DNA of 64,000 bases from Suillus spraguei (Eukaryota; Basidiomycota; Agaricomycetes; Boletales; Suillaceae): positions 62,001 through 126,000 of the forward strand of contig JABCPU010000160.1 of NCBI GenBank assembly GCA_016800925.1. Direction: 5' to 3'. Below the pieces are notes generated by a model. That model was given only the letters and a program-made list of their open reading frames with translations, did no database searches and was not told where the DNA came from. Positions 23,511 through 34,900 of this stretch are shown in pieces. Each line of letters begins with the position of its first letter. Positions within the stretch are counted from its first letter, which is position 1. Both the position numbers and the translations under genes were made by a program.

Positions 23511-24972
23511 TTACTCATCTTGGTTATCGTAATAAACGGGATCATCACTCCATTCGTAGTCTTCATCAGCAAAGGACCCGCTCCTCATATACCAGCTTCT
23601 TCACGACCAGCGCATCGTTTGGAATCTCTTCTCTTTTCTGCTTGAATGCGTTCTTCGTCAAGCTGCTGCTCCCAAGCGTGAAGTGCGTCATAGAATCCTT
23701 CATCCTTCCAAGTTAACTCGAAGGGGGAGGCCCAACTCGTTTAGGGCAGTAAAGGGACAAATGAGTCGGCGACCAATATCTGCAAACCTTGCACTGATAT
23801 TCCGCACAATTCTTTTGACGATGTCCTAGCAATCCACAGACGCGGCACTTCATATTCTCGTCAGGATTGGAATGGACTTTGCGTAATGGTGACTGAGAAA
23901 TGATAGGCGTGGGGCTAGTGGATCTGGCACGCTTCTTTCCCTTATTCTTTCTCATACGTTTTAAGGCGAGGGTGTTGTTACGCTTGAGTTGAGCTTGCTG
24001 AGTAGGGACAAGGTGTATGCCGACATGGGGAGATCCGGGGTGACATCTCGTTCAGCGATTGCAAGAAGTTCGGCTGAGGAAGACGGAGAAGTTATGCCAA
24101 AATCTTTTATTAAGACTGGCGAGACAGGGTCCATTGGACCGAATGATGATGGGATAGACATTGGAGGGTGTATATGGAGGTCGCGAAGTCGGGGTCCGAG
24201 TGTTACTAACTCAGTGGTCAGGATACCTAGTAATTTAGTGGCCTCACACTGCTCCTTTGTGCAAGGTTCATACAGCCAATCAGGGCAATCAAGGGAAGTC
24301 GTGATGGGAGGTGGCGAGGTTGGCTGTTCAATGGGAGATGGGGTTCGGGGGGATGCAAGGTCATCTTGCGTCTGTTGTAAATCAGTGATGGCTTCTTCCA
24401 CTAGGTTTCTTGCCGCTCTGGTTTCAGCGACTGACTGCTGGATGGTTTCGACGACGGTATTAGTGAGTTGTCCGATCTCTTGGACAGCAGTGTATAGGCC
24501 AGCAAAGGCGTCAAGACTAGAATAAACACGCGAAGATGAGGGTGCTGGAATAGGAAGTGGCGTATCTTCCTGCGGAGAGGGAGGTCGAGCAACACCTGCT
24601 CGACGTTCGGCAATGATATGAATAGCTTCTTCAACATCATCTTTAAAAGAACTGGGAAGCAGCAACATAGCGTAAGCACGAATGCGTTTTTGAAGATGTA
24701 GGAAGCGATGTCGGTACGTGGCTTCTGTAATATCTTTGGCGGTGACTTTGATGAGCGCTGCGGTGCGGATGATATTGACGAGGAGTAGGGTGGGGAAAGC
24801 GCCTCGTTCAGTAAGAATTCTTTCGATTTCAAGGGCGTGTCCCTCGCAGAGAATGGCGGCTTCGACATAGGAGGTGTTATCAATTTCAGTGGTGAGATTT
24901 CCGTAGCTTTCGGTTTCGGAGTCATTGGTGGCGACAGTGACAGGGGTGATGTAGGTGGTGGGGAAAGACCTT
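23511..24972 (-). CDS. inner element ORF3: post-pol protein with two zinc knuckles and acidic tail
   Basis: About 480 residues on the - strand, beginning SFPTTYITPVTVATNDSETE (the ATG seen in the middle copy is AGG here). Visible features in order are an acidic N-terminus; a conserved helical region (CEGHALEIERILTERGAFPT); a second helical part (MLLLPSSFKDDVEEAIHII); a Pro/Ser linker; a predicted coiled coil near AVQEIGQLTNTVVETIQQSV; DLHIHPPMSIP; a basic stretch; zinc knuckle CRVCGLLGHRQKNC; second knuckle CKVCRYWSPTHLSLYC; and acidic end DEDYEWSDDPVYYDNQDE. Stop at 23511-23513, about 20 bp from the polypurine tract. One-base gaps near 24010, 23740 and 23592 interrupt it. It is in env position but has no signal peptide or convincing membrane segment. 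Function unknown; it might bind nucleic acid. Confidence 0.7.
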
Positions 24973-25028
24973 TCAATGTTTGTTGATAGTTGATCAAGTG
25001 CTAGTGCGGTTGATTGACTGAAGGATGA

Positions 25029-28000
25029 TCAGAGGGCATGTTGCTTCTTATAAGCATTCAAGATTCGGGCGGAGTTCTTCAAGTTCGTCTCTGGGAGCCA
25101 TTCGTTATCTCCTGATGAATATCCTTTCCAGGAAACAAGATAACGTCGGCGGCTGCTGGTTCCTTTATGAGAAAGGATTGCTTCTATTTCATATTCTTCT
25201 TCTTCTTCAATGATATCAGGTGGAGGTTCGGGGAAGTTCGGGCCATGTACGTCCGTTTCGCTATAGGATGATAAGACAGAAGCATGGAATGTGGGGTGAA
25301 TTTTCCACTGCGGCGGGAGTTTGAGTGTGAACGTGATGGGAGATAAGACATCAATGATCGGGAAAGGTCCGTATCGCTTTGGGGCGAGTTTCCTTGATGG
25401 AAGTTTGAGTCTAAGATTAGCGGCAGATAGCCAAACCTTATCTCCAATCTTCCATGGGGTGTACTTATCTCCTCGGGATTGTTCGGCCATTGTCTGCATT
25501 GCAATGTTATGACAGGCGATAGCTTCTTCTCTTATCTTCTGCAGAGATCGTACTCGATCTTCTGCTGCAGGGACAGATGAATCGGGGATAAGATGAGGGA
25601 TAGCACGTGGTTCATATCCCATCATCAGATAAAAGGGTGATGCATTCCTTGCATCGTGTTTTCGGTGGTTGTGAACGAATTCGGCCATTGGCAGGTGTTC
25701 TACCCAATTTCGGGGTTGTTACGGCAGTAGATGCGAAGGTATGTTTCAAGTTCTTGATTTAGTCTTTCAGTTTGGCCATCAGTCTGTGGGTGGTAAGCCG
25801 TGGATGGAGCGATGACGTAGTCGAGAAGTCGGGCAAGTTCCTTTGAGAAGCGAGATAGGAATTGCGGTCCTTGATCCGAGATGACTTTGTCATGGAGTCC
25901 AAATCGTCGGTAAACATGTTTTAAAAATAGTTTAGCCACACCTTCTGAAGTGATGGTTTTCAAACAAGGGATAATAATTACCCCCTTCATAAGGCCATGG
26001 TCTACCACGACCATGATACTGTCAAAGCCACCAGAGACGGGGAGGTCAGTGATCAAATCAACAGAGACCTGGGAAAACGGGCGGACAGCCAGGGAGGGAA
26101 TAGGCGTGAGCGGGGGCCGAACAGGGTGTGTATCCGCTTTCATTTGCTGACAAAGGGCGCAACCCGCGACGTAATTCCGAATATAAGAGCCCATAGCAGG
26201 CCACCAAGCTTCCCGTTTAACAAGTTCTTCAGTTTTGAATCTACCGGGGTGGCCCGCAGTAGGATGATCATGATACCTTTGCAGGATATCGGTGCGATGC
26301 GCCAGTGGAATATAGGCGCGATTCTTAAAATAGAGGACGTTCTCCTCAATCTTCCAATCAGAGAGTGCCGACTTCATAGGGGGAAGGCACACGCCATCGA
26401 GGGCATCGGACGCTGTTTTGAAAACAGGGTCGTCGAGAGGGTCGGAGGATGACAAGACATCCTTTAGGTCTGTATCAATAAGACGAACGAATAGAGCGTC
26501 GGGGAGGAGAGTCTGGTCCTCATTATCGTCTTTGCCAGAGTCATAATCTGGCCGGCGGGATAGTGCATCAGGTACTGCTAATTTAGTACCTGCGACGTGA
26601 TGCAGTTCAATGTCATAGATAGACAAAATCAATTGCCAGCGTGCTTGGTGGCGGGTAAGCTTCTGTGCACTTCTAAAGTACAGAAGATTCTTGTGGTCGG
26701 TGAATACTAGGACGGGGTGTGGGTTTCCTTCGAGTAATGACGCCATTCGGTCAATGCCCGGATCACGGCAAGGAGTTCCCGATCAAAGATCTGATAGTTT
26801 CGCTCTGCGGGATTTAAGGACTGAGAGAGATATGCGCATGGGTGATAGACACCATTCTCATCAGTCTGTAATAGAACTCCACCAGTTGCTACAAGCGAAG
26901 CATCGGTAGCAATAGCAAATTGCCGGGAAGGATCGGGGTTATGGAGTACCGGTTGGGATGTGAAGCGTCGTTTCAGTTCTTCAAAGGTGTCCATACATTC
27001 GGTTGACCATTCAAAGGCCTTATCTTTCTTTGTCAAATCGATAAGGGGTCGAGCGATGTCAGAATAATGGGAAATGAACGTTCGGTAAAGTTGCAAAAGC
27101 CGAGGAAAGACTGAACGTCTTTTACAGATTTCGGGATTGGCCATTCGGAGATTCCCTTGGTCTTGGCAGTGTCCATAGCAACTTGTCCGGGGCGAATTAT
27201 CATTCCGAGGTATTCCACTTCTTCTGCATCGAAGGTGCATTTCTCCGGTTTTAGGAACAGATGTTCCTTTCGTATTTTCATCAAAACTCGTCTTGTCCGT
27301 TCGCGGTGTTCTGCCATAGTTGTAGAGAAAATCAGGATATCGTCCATGTAGATAACCATCCATCCTTCATTGATTTCTTGTTGGAAGGTACGGTTCATAT
27401 ATGCTTGAAAAGTTGCTGGGGAATTGCAAAGGCCAAAGAACATGACGTTCGGTTCGAATAGGCCGAATTCCGTGGTAAAAGCAGCTTTCCACCTATCATC
27501 AGGATGGATGCGAATGTTGTTATAACCGGACCGAATATCCATTTTCGTAAAGAACTGTGCGTTGTGAAGGCGTGCGACAAGGGAAATGGGGAGTGGGAGC
27601 GGATAGGCGTTCTTTACTGTCCAATCATTGATGTAGCGGTAATCTTGACAAGGACGTAATTCTCCACTCTTCTTTCCCACAAAGAAGAAGCCACTGGCTT
27701 GGGGTGACTTCGATTCTGAGATGAATCCTTTTGCAACATTGTCATCGATAAACGTTTTGACGGCAGCGCGTTCTTTTTCCGATAGCGGGTAGACCTTAGA
27801 TGTGCAAGGAATGAAACCGGGTTTAGTATCGATCCGATAATCTATACCAGGACGTTCGGGGGGTAGTTTGTTCAATCCGTCTTTAGCAAAGACGTCTGCG
27901 AAGTCGTGCAAATAATCCGGGACCAATTCTTCGAAAGATTTCTTTTTCTTTTCCTTCTCATCTGTGGCGAATTCCTGAGCTTTGTTACTGTATTTCGGAG

Positions 28001-29125
28001 GAGGAAGGGGAATTGTGGAGTAGGGAGAGGATTGTTCGAATTGAGAGGTTCCATCACGTGTCAAGGGTGTATCCATGGAGACTTCTTCTATAATCCTCAT
28101 GCTGACTCCATCGGTGTCGTATTCCACAAGAAATTCTCCATCTCCAAGTCGTAAGAGGAAATTTCACGTACTTCTGGCGCATGCCAGACGTCGTGCATGG
28201 TGTTGAATTGGTCATCATCCTCTGTTGGGATCAACGAGGGCACGGGTTCTTCTTTATCGGGGATTCTTCAATTGAAGCTGAAAGGGTTTTCGGGGGAACG
28301 TAGAATTTGGATAGTTTTGGTACGTTGGTATCCGTCCAGGGATTCTTCTTCAGCTTTTCTTTTTCCATGTTTCTGTTCTTCTATTGGTCGTTGCTCAATA
28401 GGTTCTTGTCCAGCCCGATGTTCGGGTTCGGATTCATTCTTGCGTTTCTCCGCACGGGGAATCGGCGATACTGGTCTAGGTAGTTGGACACGCGGTGTGG
28501 GTCTGCAGTACGTGGCGTTCGTACTTCTGGTTCTAGGTCTTCAGGAACATCAATAGGAGAAGCGATGAAAGGTTTCGGGAGACGGGAATGTTGCCATCTG
28601 GTATGGTGGTTGAAAAGTCGGGGCAACCCGTTCTTCTTTCGATCTTCGTCCAAATCGATTTCGATCTCATCTGATTTCTCTGTCTGTGGAAGGACAAGTG
28701 TTTCGGCAGCCCAATCTATAATTGGGTTCATTGCTCGTAACCATGGGATTCCAAGGAGGATTTGATCTCTCCTTCCTAGTTTGGTGATATTGAATTTTCC
28801 ATACATGGTTCGGTCATCGATTTTGACCACTAGAAGGCAGTATGTGTGATTGGTCCTCCTTTTATAAGGGTTCCATCTGCCGTAGTAACTCAAAACGGTG
28901 TTTTGAGTTTTTGTTGTGTGATTTGATGGAGTTTCACAAACTCTTCTGAATGAATGTTCCTGCTGCTCCTGAATCGATAACAGCGGTGGTGTCGACGGAT
29001 TTCAAACGAGTACGCGAGTGGAGGGTGATAGGGACACGGAGTTCTTTTCTTTCACCTACAGCACGTACAAGTCTTAGTAATACATTGGGAGAAACATACG
29101 TCGAATCTTTGTTTCTCCAAGTCAA
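25029..29125 (-). pseudogene. inner element pol: protease, RT, RNase H, integrase, chromodomain
   Basis: On the - strand the order is aspartic protease with VIDSGAAG (about 28968-28985), a linker, reverse transcriptase with FTKMDIRSGYNNIRIHP and catalytic YMDD (about 27340-27351), RNase H with [23 protein letters not shown] and [10 protein letters not shown], integrase with the HHCC finger ([18 protein letters not shown]) and a DDE core ([23 protein letters not shown]), and a C-terminal chromodomain (RRRYLVSWKGYSSGDNEWLP, about 25085-25145). The chromodomain probably guides integration to heterochromatin, as in chromoviruses. Frameshifts of one base lie near 28940, 28160, 27090, 26725 and 25700. 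All catalytic residues named are present, so it is only lightly damaged. Confidence 0.9.
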
Positions 29126-29955
29126 AAATCCTCAACAATCCGTCTCACGGTTTCTTCTTCTTCTTCTTCTCCTTTGACTTTGGTTTGTCGGAGTGGGGTC
29201 TTCTTCTTTCTTTCAGGACAGTTATGGATACGGTGTCCTGTCTTCTTGCATCCGAAGCATTGTCCTTTCTTCATACATTCGGATCTCTCCATGTCTGAGA
29301 TTCGATCTACGACCATTGCGTTGGAGTCACGGTTCGGAATATACCGTGCGTTCCCGTAGTTCTTCTTCTTCTGTTGTGGAGTATGACGTGTCCTCATGGC
29401 GTTAAGCCGATGATGGGCGTTGTCAATAGCAACGCATTGCAGCACAACTTCTCTGAATATTTCGGAGACATCTCCCGTGTTGAAAAGCTTTGTAAGGATA
29501 CCCCAATTAAGGCCGTCTTGGAAGAACTGGATCTTCGTCGCGTTGTCAGCGATTTGAGCCTTGGCTGCTAGTGCCTCAAAGTCAGCGACGTAAGTGTGGA
29601 GATCTCCAGTCCCTTGTTTAAGATCTCTGAGTCTGGTGAGGGCGGTTCCTTTGGTATCCACTGGTTCGAATGCTTCCTTGAAGCTCTTCATAAAATCTGC
29701 CATCGTCCCATAACCAACTTTTTGTCCCGAAGTGTCAGTGGATTGGGCGTGTTCAAGGAATTGTTCCTTCCAAGACTTGGCATTCCTTTCAGTCATAAAG
29801 ACGTTATGTAGATGATCTTCTGCTTGTCGGTGGTGTAAAGCTTTTCATTGATGTCAAAGTGCAAGTTGCACGACTGGATAAACTCGCGAGAGTTATCACG
29901 ATCTCCATCAAAACCAATCGGTTGACCGATTTTATTCGAATTCTTTGGTCGACAT
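29122..29955 (-). pseudogene. inner element gag
   Basis: It begins MSTKEFE at 29955 and ends with the stop at 29122-29124, about 280 residues if unbroken. The capsid-like region contains GFDGDRDNSREFIQSC and AKSWKEQFLEHAQSTD. A nucleocapsid zinc knuckle, CFGCKKTGHRIHNC (CX2CX4HX4C), is followed by a basic stretch. A two-base loss near 29935 and a one-base loss near 29797 break the frame relative to the middle and outer copies. Pol begins in the -1 frame over a T5 run at the gag stop. Confidence 0.85.
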
Positions 29956-30140
29956 GGTTGATGATTCTTCTGGTGAGTTATACTTTCTCGGTGCCTACAC
30001 GCGCTGTCTTGCTGTCCGTCAGGGCTTTCTTCTGTCAGGGGCTTCCTCTTGACAATCTGCTCAGCGTACACGTACGCTAGTCTGCTGATCTAAGCGATCA
30101 GGGTTCGGGTCGAAGACTGGATAGTCGACGATTGAAATGG

Positions 30141-30152
30141 ACTTTTAATCTT
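30141..30152 (-). promoter_or_regulatory. putative self-primer binding site, inner element
   Basis: ACTTTTAATCTT (+ strand) lies one base from the 5' LTR, the primer-site position. Its complement AAGATTAAAAGT is found on the + strand in this element's 3' LTR (start near 23267), and with one A fewer in the 5' LTR (30414-30424). This inverted match is what self-priming Tf1/sushi-like elements show. No tRNA match was tested. Confidence 0.55.
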
Positions 30153-30153
30153 T

Positions 30154-30626
30154 TGTTACGAACTGGGGTGGCGTCACCAGCGACAGTGAAAAGACACAGG
30201 CGGTCTGCTGGGAGTCTTACAATGTCCAGAAGAGGACAAGGTGAAAGTACAAGGAACGCGTTCCGAGTACGATCAAGGGTTCAGCCTCAAAGACAAGTCT
30301 AAGAGGTATCCGCGAGAATAGAGACTAAGGCTAAGGAGTGCTTAGACTTAGAGACGATTCAAGATGACTTAGGTTGGAGACCTAAGCGAAGGAGATTCCA
30401 GGTAAAACCCAGTAAGATTAAAGTAGGGAATCTACTACAAGTACACTGTGCTTAAATAGGCCAATATGTGCGCACAGACCAAGAGAGACGTGAGAATGTA
30501 AGTGCGTATCCAAAGAAGGAAGGCAGCTATAGTACAGATGCGTTGAGCATATGAGTCAGAGTCATGTTACGTAATATACAAAGTAAATGAAGTAGAAAAT
30601 GAATAGGGGCACGTACGATTGTAACA
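30154..30626 (-). repeat. inner element, 5' LTR
   Basis: 473 bp, TGTTACGAACTGGGG to ATTGTAACA; pair of 23005-23478. As the upstream LTR on the - strand it should carry the promoter. The segment AAGATTAAAGT (30414-30424) is complementary to the putative primer site. Confidence 0.93.
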
Positions 30627-31865
30627 CCCGACTTGTTGAGGACAGTAAATGGATAGATGGGTAGGCGACCAGTATCTGCAAACCCTGCACTGGTATTCCG
30701 CACAGTTCTTCTGACGGTGCCCAGTAGTCCACAAATGCGGCATTTCATGTTTTCATCAGGATTAGAGACTGTCATACGTAATGGTGATGGTGAAATGATG
30801 GGTTTGGGACTAGTGGATCTGGTGCACTTCTTCCCCTTATTCCGTTTCATACGTTTTAAGGCAAGGGTGTTGTTGCACCTGAGCTGTGCCTGCTGGGCAG
30901 GGTGAGAGTGTATGCTGACATTGGGGAGATCAGGGGTGGTTCCTTGTTCAGCAACTGCAAGAAGTTCATCAGAAGACGAAGGAGAGGTTATGCCGAAGTC
31001 TTTTACTAAGACTGGCGAGGCAGGATCCATTGGACAAAATGATGACGGGATGGACATGGGAGGGTGAATATGAAGGTCTCATAATCGAGGACCGAGCGCT
31101 ACCAGCTCAGCGACAGGGACTCCTAATAATTTTGCGGCCTCACACTGTTCTTCTGTGCAAGGTTCGTATAACCATGCAGGATGATTGTGGGTGAGTGTGG
31201 CAGAGGGCGATGAAGTTGGTTGTTCAATAGGAGATGGGGTTTGTGGGGAGGCGAGGTCCGCTTGTGTTTGCTGTAAATCGGTAATGGCTTCCTCGACTAG
31301 GTTTCTGGCTGCTCTGGTTTCAGTGACTGATTGCTGGATGGTTTCGACGACCGGGTTGGTGAGCTGTCCGATCTCTTGGACAGCAGTACATAAGCCAGCA
31401 AGGGCATCAAGACTAGAATACATGCGCGAAGAAGAGGGTGGTGGGATAGGAAGTGGCGTATCTTCTTGCGGAGAGGGAGGTCAAGCAACACCTGCTCGAC
31501 GTTCGGCCATGATGTGAATAGCTTCTTCAACATCGCTTTTAAAAGAATTGGGAAGCAACAGCATAGCATAAGAATGAATGCGTTTTTGAAGATGAAGGAG
31601 GATGGTGTGGTTTCGGTGGTCTCATTGGCAGTGGCTTCAATGAGGGCTGCGGTGCGAATGATGTTAATGAGGAGTAAGGCGGGAAAGGCACCTCTTGCAG
31701 TGAGGATTCTTTCGATTTCGATAGCGTGTCCTTCCATAGAAGGGCGGCTTCAATGTAGGAAGTGTTGTCGATTTCAGTGGTGAGGGTTCCATAGTTTTCT
31801 GCGTCGGAGTCGGAGTCATTGTTAGCAATAGTGATGGGGGTGATATATGCAGTGGGGAAAGACAT
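30627..31865 (-). pseudogene. middle element ORF3, main piece
   Basis: ATG at 31865 (MSFPTAYITPITIANND) opens a frame matching inner ORF3: the SDSDAEN acidic start, EIERILTARGAFPALLLIN, AVQEIGQLTNPVVETIQQSV, DLHIHPPMSIPSS, KRMKRNKGKK and the first knuckle CRICGLLG. A one-base loss in the knuckle (about 30720), a stop near 31480 and small shifts near 31735 and 31580 interrupt it. The inner element cut it at 30627. It confirms the ATG of the ORF3 family. Confidence 0.75.
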
Positions 31866-31920
31866 TTAGAGCGGTTTTAGTTGATCAAGTGCTGGTGCGG
31901 TTTGATTGACTGAAGGATAG

Positions 31921-34900
31921 TCAGAGGGTGTGTTGCTTCTTATAAGCATTCAAGATTCGAGCGGAGTTCTTCAAGTTCTTTTCTGGGAGCCATTCGTTAT
32001 CTCCCGATGAATATCCTTTCCAGGAAACGAGATAGCGTCGGCGAGTGCCGGTTCCTTTGTGAGAAAGAATTGCTTCTATTTCATATTCTTCTTCTTCTTC
32101 GATGATGTCAGGTGGTGGTTCGGGGAAGTTCGGGCCATGTACGTCTGTTTCGCTATAGGATGATAAGACAGAAGCATGGAACATAGGATGAATTTTCCAC
32201 TGCGGAGGGAGTTTGAGTGTGAACGTGATGGGCGATAAGACATCGATGATCGGGAAAGGTCCGTATCGTTTTGGCGCAAGTTTCCTTGATGGGAGTTTGA
32301 GCCTAAGATTAGCGGCAGATAGCCAAACCTTATCTCCAATCTTCCATGGAGTGTACTTATCTCCTCGGGATCATTCGGCCATTGTTTGCATCGCAATGTT
32401 ATGACAGGCGATTGCTTCTTCTCTTATCTTCTGCAGAGATCGTACTCGATCTTCTGCTGCAGGGATGGATGAGTCGGGGATTAGATGAGGGATGGCACGT
32501 GGTTCGTATCCCATCATCAGATAGAAGGGTGATGTGTTCCTTGCATCATGTTTTCGATGGTTGTGGACAAATTCAGCGATTGGTAGATGTTCTACCCAAT
32601 CTTCGGGATTGTTGCGGCAATAGATGCGTAGATATGTTTCAAGTTCTTGATTAAGCCTCTCAGTTTGACCATCAGTCTGAGGGTGATAAGCTGTAGATGG
32701 AGTGATAACGTAGTTGAGAAGTCAGGCGAGCTCCTTAGAGAAGCGAGATAGGAATTGCAGGCCTCGATCTGAGATGACTTTGTCATGGAGTCCAAATCGA
32801 CGGTAAACGTGTTTCAAGAATAGTTTGGCAATGCCTTCGGAGGTGACGGTTTTCAGACAAGGGATAATAATTACCTGTGAAGATCTGAAGAGGCTCGGAC
32901 TAGAAATGAGAGAGTGAGAACTATAGATCGTTAGTACTAAGTATATGTTCAAGTCGTAGTAAGTAGCTCACCTCAGTCTTAGTTGGAAAGACTGAGGGAA
33001 AAGAATTCTATGGACGCTGAATATTAGAGGATCATTTGAACTGAGAACGAAAATATGAACGTGGATGAAACGTGTATGATAAGTATGTAATGATAGATAA
33101 GAGGAACATATCTTGATATCACCCCCTTTGTAAGGCCATGGTCTACCACGACCATGATGCTATCAAAGCCTCCAGAGATGGGGAGGTCAGTAATGAGGTC
33201 AACAGAGACCTGAGAGAAAGGTCGGGTCGCAGACGAGGGGATCGGGGTAAGCGGAGGTCAAACAGGATGTGTATCCGCTTTCATTTGCTGACAAAGGGCG
33301 CAACCCTCAACGTACTTCCAAATATAAGAGCCCATAGCGGGCCACCAGGCTTCCCGTTTGACGAGTTCTTCAGTTTTGAATCGTCTGGGGTGTCCCGCGG
33401 TCGGATGATCATGATACCGTTGCAGGATATCGGAACGATGTGCCAGGGGAATGTAGGCACAATTCTTAAAATAGAGGACATTCTCCTCAATTTTCCAGTC
33501 AGAGAGTGCTGATTTAATAGGAGGGCGTCAGATGCCATCAAGGGCGTCAGATGCGGTTTTAAAGACAGGGTCGTCGAGGGGGTCGGAGGATGATAACACA
33601 TCCTTCATGTCGGTGTCAATAAGACGAATGAATAGAGCATCAGGGAGGAGAGTCTGGTCCTCGTTATCGTCTTTGCCAGAATCATAATCAGGTCGGCGAG
33701 ATAGTGCATCAGGTACTGCCAATTTAGTACCAGCAACATGATGCAGCTCAATGTTGTAAATAGACAGAATCAATTGCCAATGTGCTTGGCAGCGGGTAAG
33801 CTTCTGTGCACTTCTAAAGTACAGAAGATTCTTGTGGTCGGTGAATACCAGTACGGGGTGTGGATTTCCTTCAAGGTAATGACGCCATTCATTCAATGCT
33901 CGGATCACGGCAAGGAGTTCCTGATCAAAGATCTGGTAGTTGCGTTCTGCAGGGTTCAAAGACTGGAGAGGTATGCGCATGGATGATAAACACCATTCTT
34001 ATCAGTCTGCAGGAGAACTCCACCAGTTGCTACAAGCGAAGCATCGGTAGCAATGGCAAATTGCCGGGAAGGATCGGGGTTATGGAGTACTGGTTGGGAT
34101 GTGAAGCGTCGTTTCAATTCTTCGAAGGTGTCCATACATTCGGTTGACCAATCAAAGGCTTTATCTTTCTTTGTTAATTCGATAAGGGGTCGAGCAATGT
34201 CAGAATAGTGGGAAATGAACGTGCGATAGAAGTTGCAAAAGCCAAGGAATGACCAAACATCTTTTACAGATTTCGGAATTGGCCATTCAGCGATTCCTTT
34301 GGTTTTTGCGGTATCCATAACAACTTGTCCAGGGCGAATTATCATTCCAAGGTATTCCACTTCTTTTGCATCAAAGGTGCATTTCTCTGGTTTCAGGAAT
34401 AGATGTTCTTTTCGTATCTTTGTTAAAACCCATCTTGTCCGTTCACGATGTTCTGCCATGGTTGTGGAGAAAATCAGGATATCGTCCATGTAGATAACCA
34501 TCCATCCTTCGTTGATTTCTTGTTGGAAGGTGCGATTCATGTATGCTTGGAAGGTTGCCAGGGAATTGCAGAGGCCGAAGAACATGACATTCGGTTCAAA
34601 GAGGCCGAATTTCGTAGTGAATGCTGCTTTCCAGCGATCATCAGGATGGATGCGAATGTTATTATAGCCGGACCGGATATCCATTTTCATAAAGAACTGT
34701 GCATTGTGAAGGTGTGCGACAAGGGAAATAGGAAGTGGGAGTGGATAAGTGTTCTTGACTGTCCAATCATTGATGTAGCAATAATCTTGACAGGGGCACA
34801 ATTCTCCACTCTTTTTTCCCACAAAGAAGAAGCCACTAGCTTGAGGTGACTTCGATTCTGAGATGAAGCCTTTTGCAATGTTTTCATTGATAAACGTTTT

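Larger units (their letters stand above)
23005..30626 (-). mobile_element. inner chromodomain Ty3/gypsy retrotransposon, nearly intact
   Basis: 7622 bp with LTRs 23005-23478 and 30154-30626 and the perfect 5-bp duplication CCCGA at 23000-23004 and 30627-30631. It inserted into ORF3 of the middle element. The LTRs differ at only about five positions, three of them one-base gaps, so this is the youngest insertion. Coding is on the - strand: gag, pol (protease, RT, RNase H, integrase, chromodomain), then ORF3. The coding frames are broken only by small gaps, many in base runs, which could be decay or assembly error. Confidence 0.94.

Noticed and set aside
23511..24972. ORF3 as an env gene
   Set aside because: No signal peptide or clear membrane anchor; zinc knuckles and acidic tail do not fit an envelope protein. 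One hydrophobic stretch seen in another frame is a shadow.
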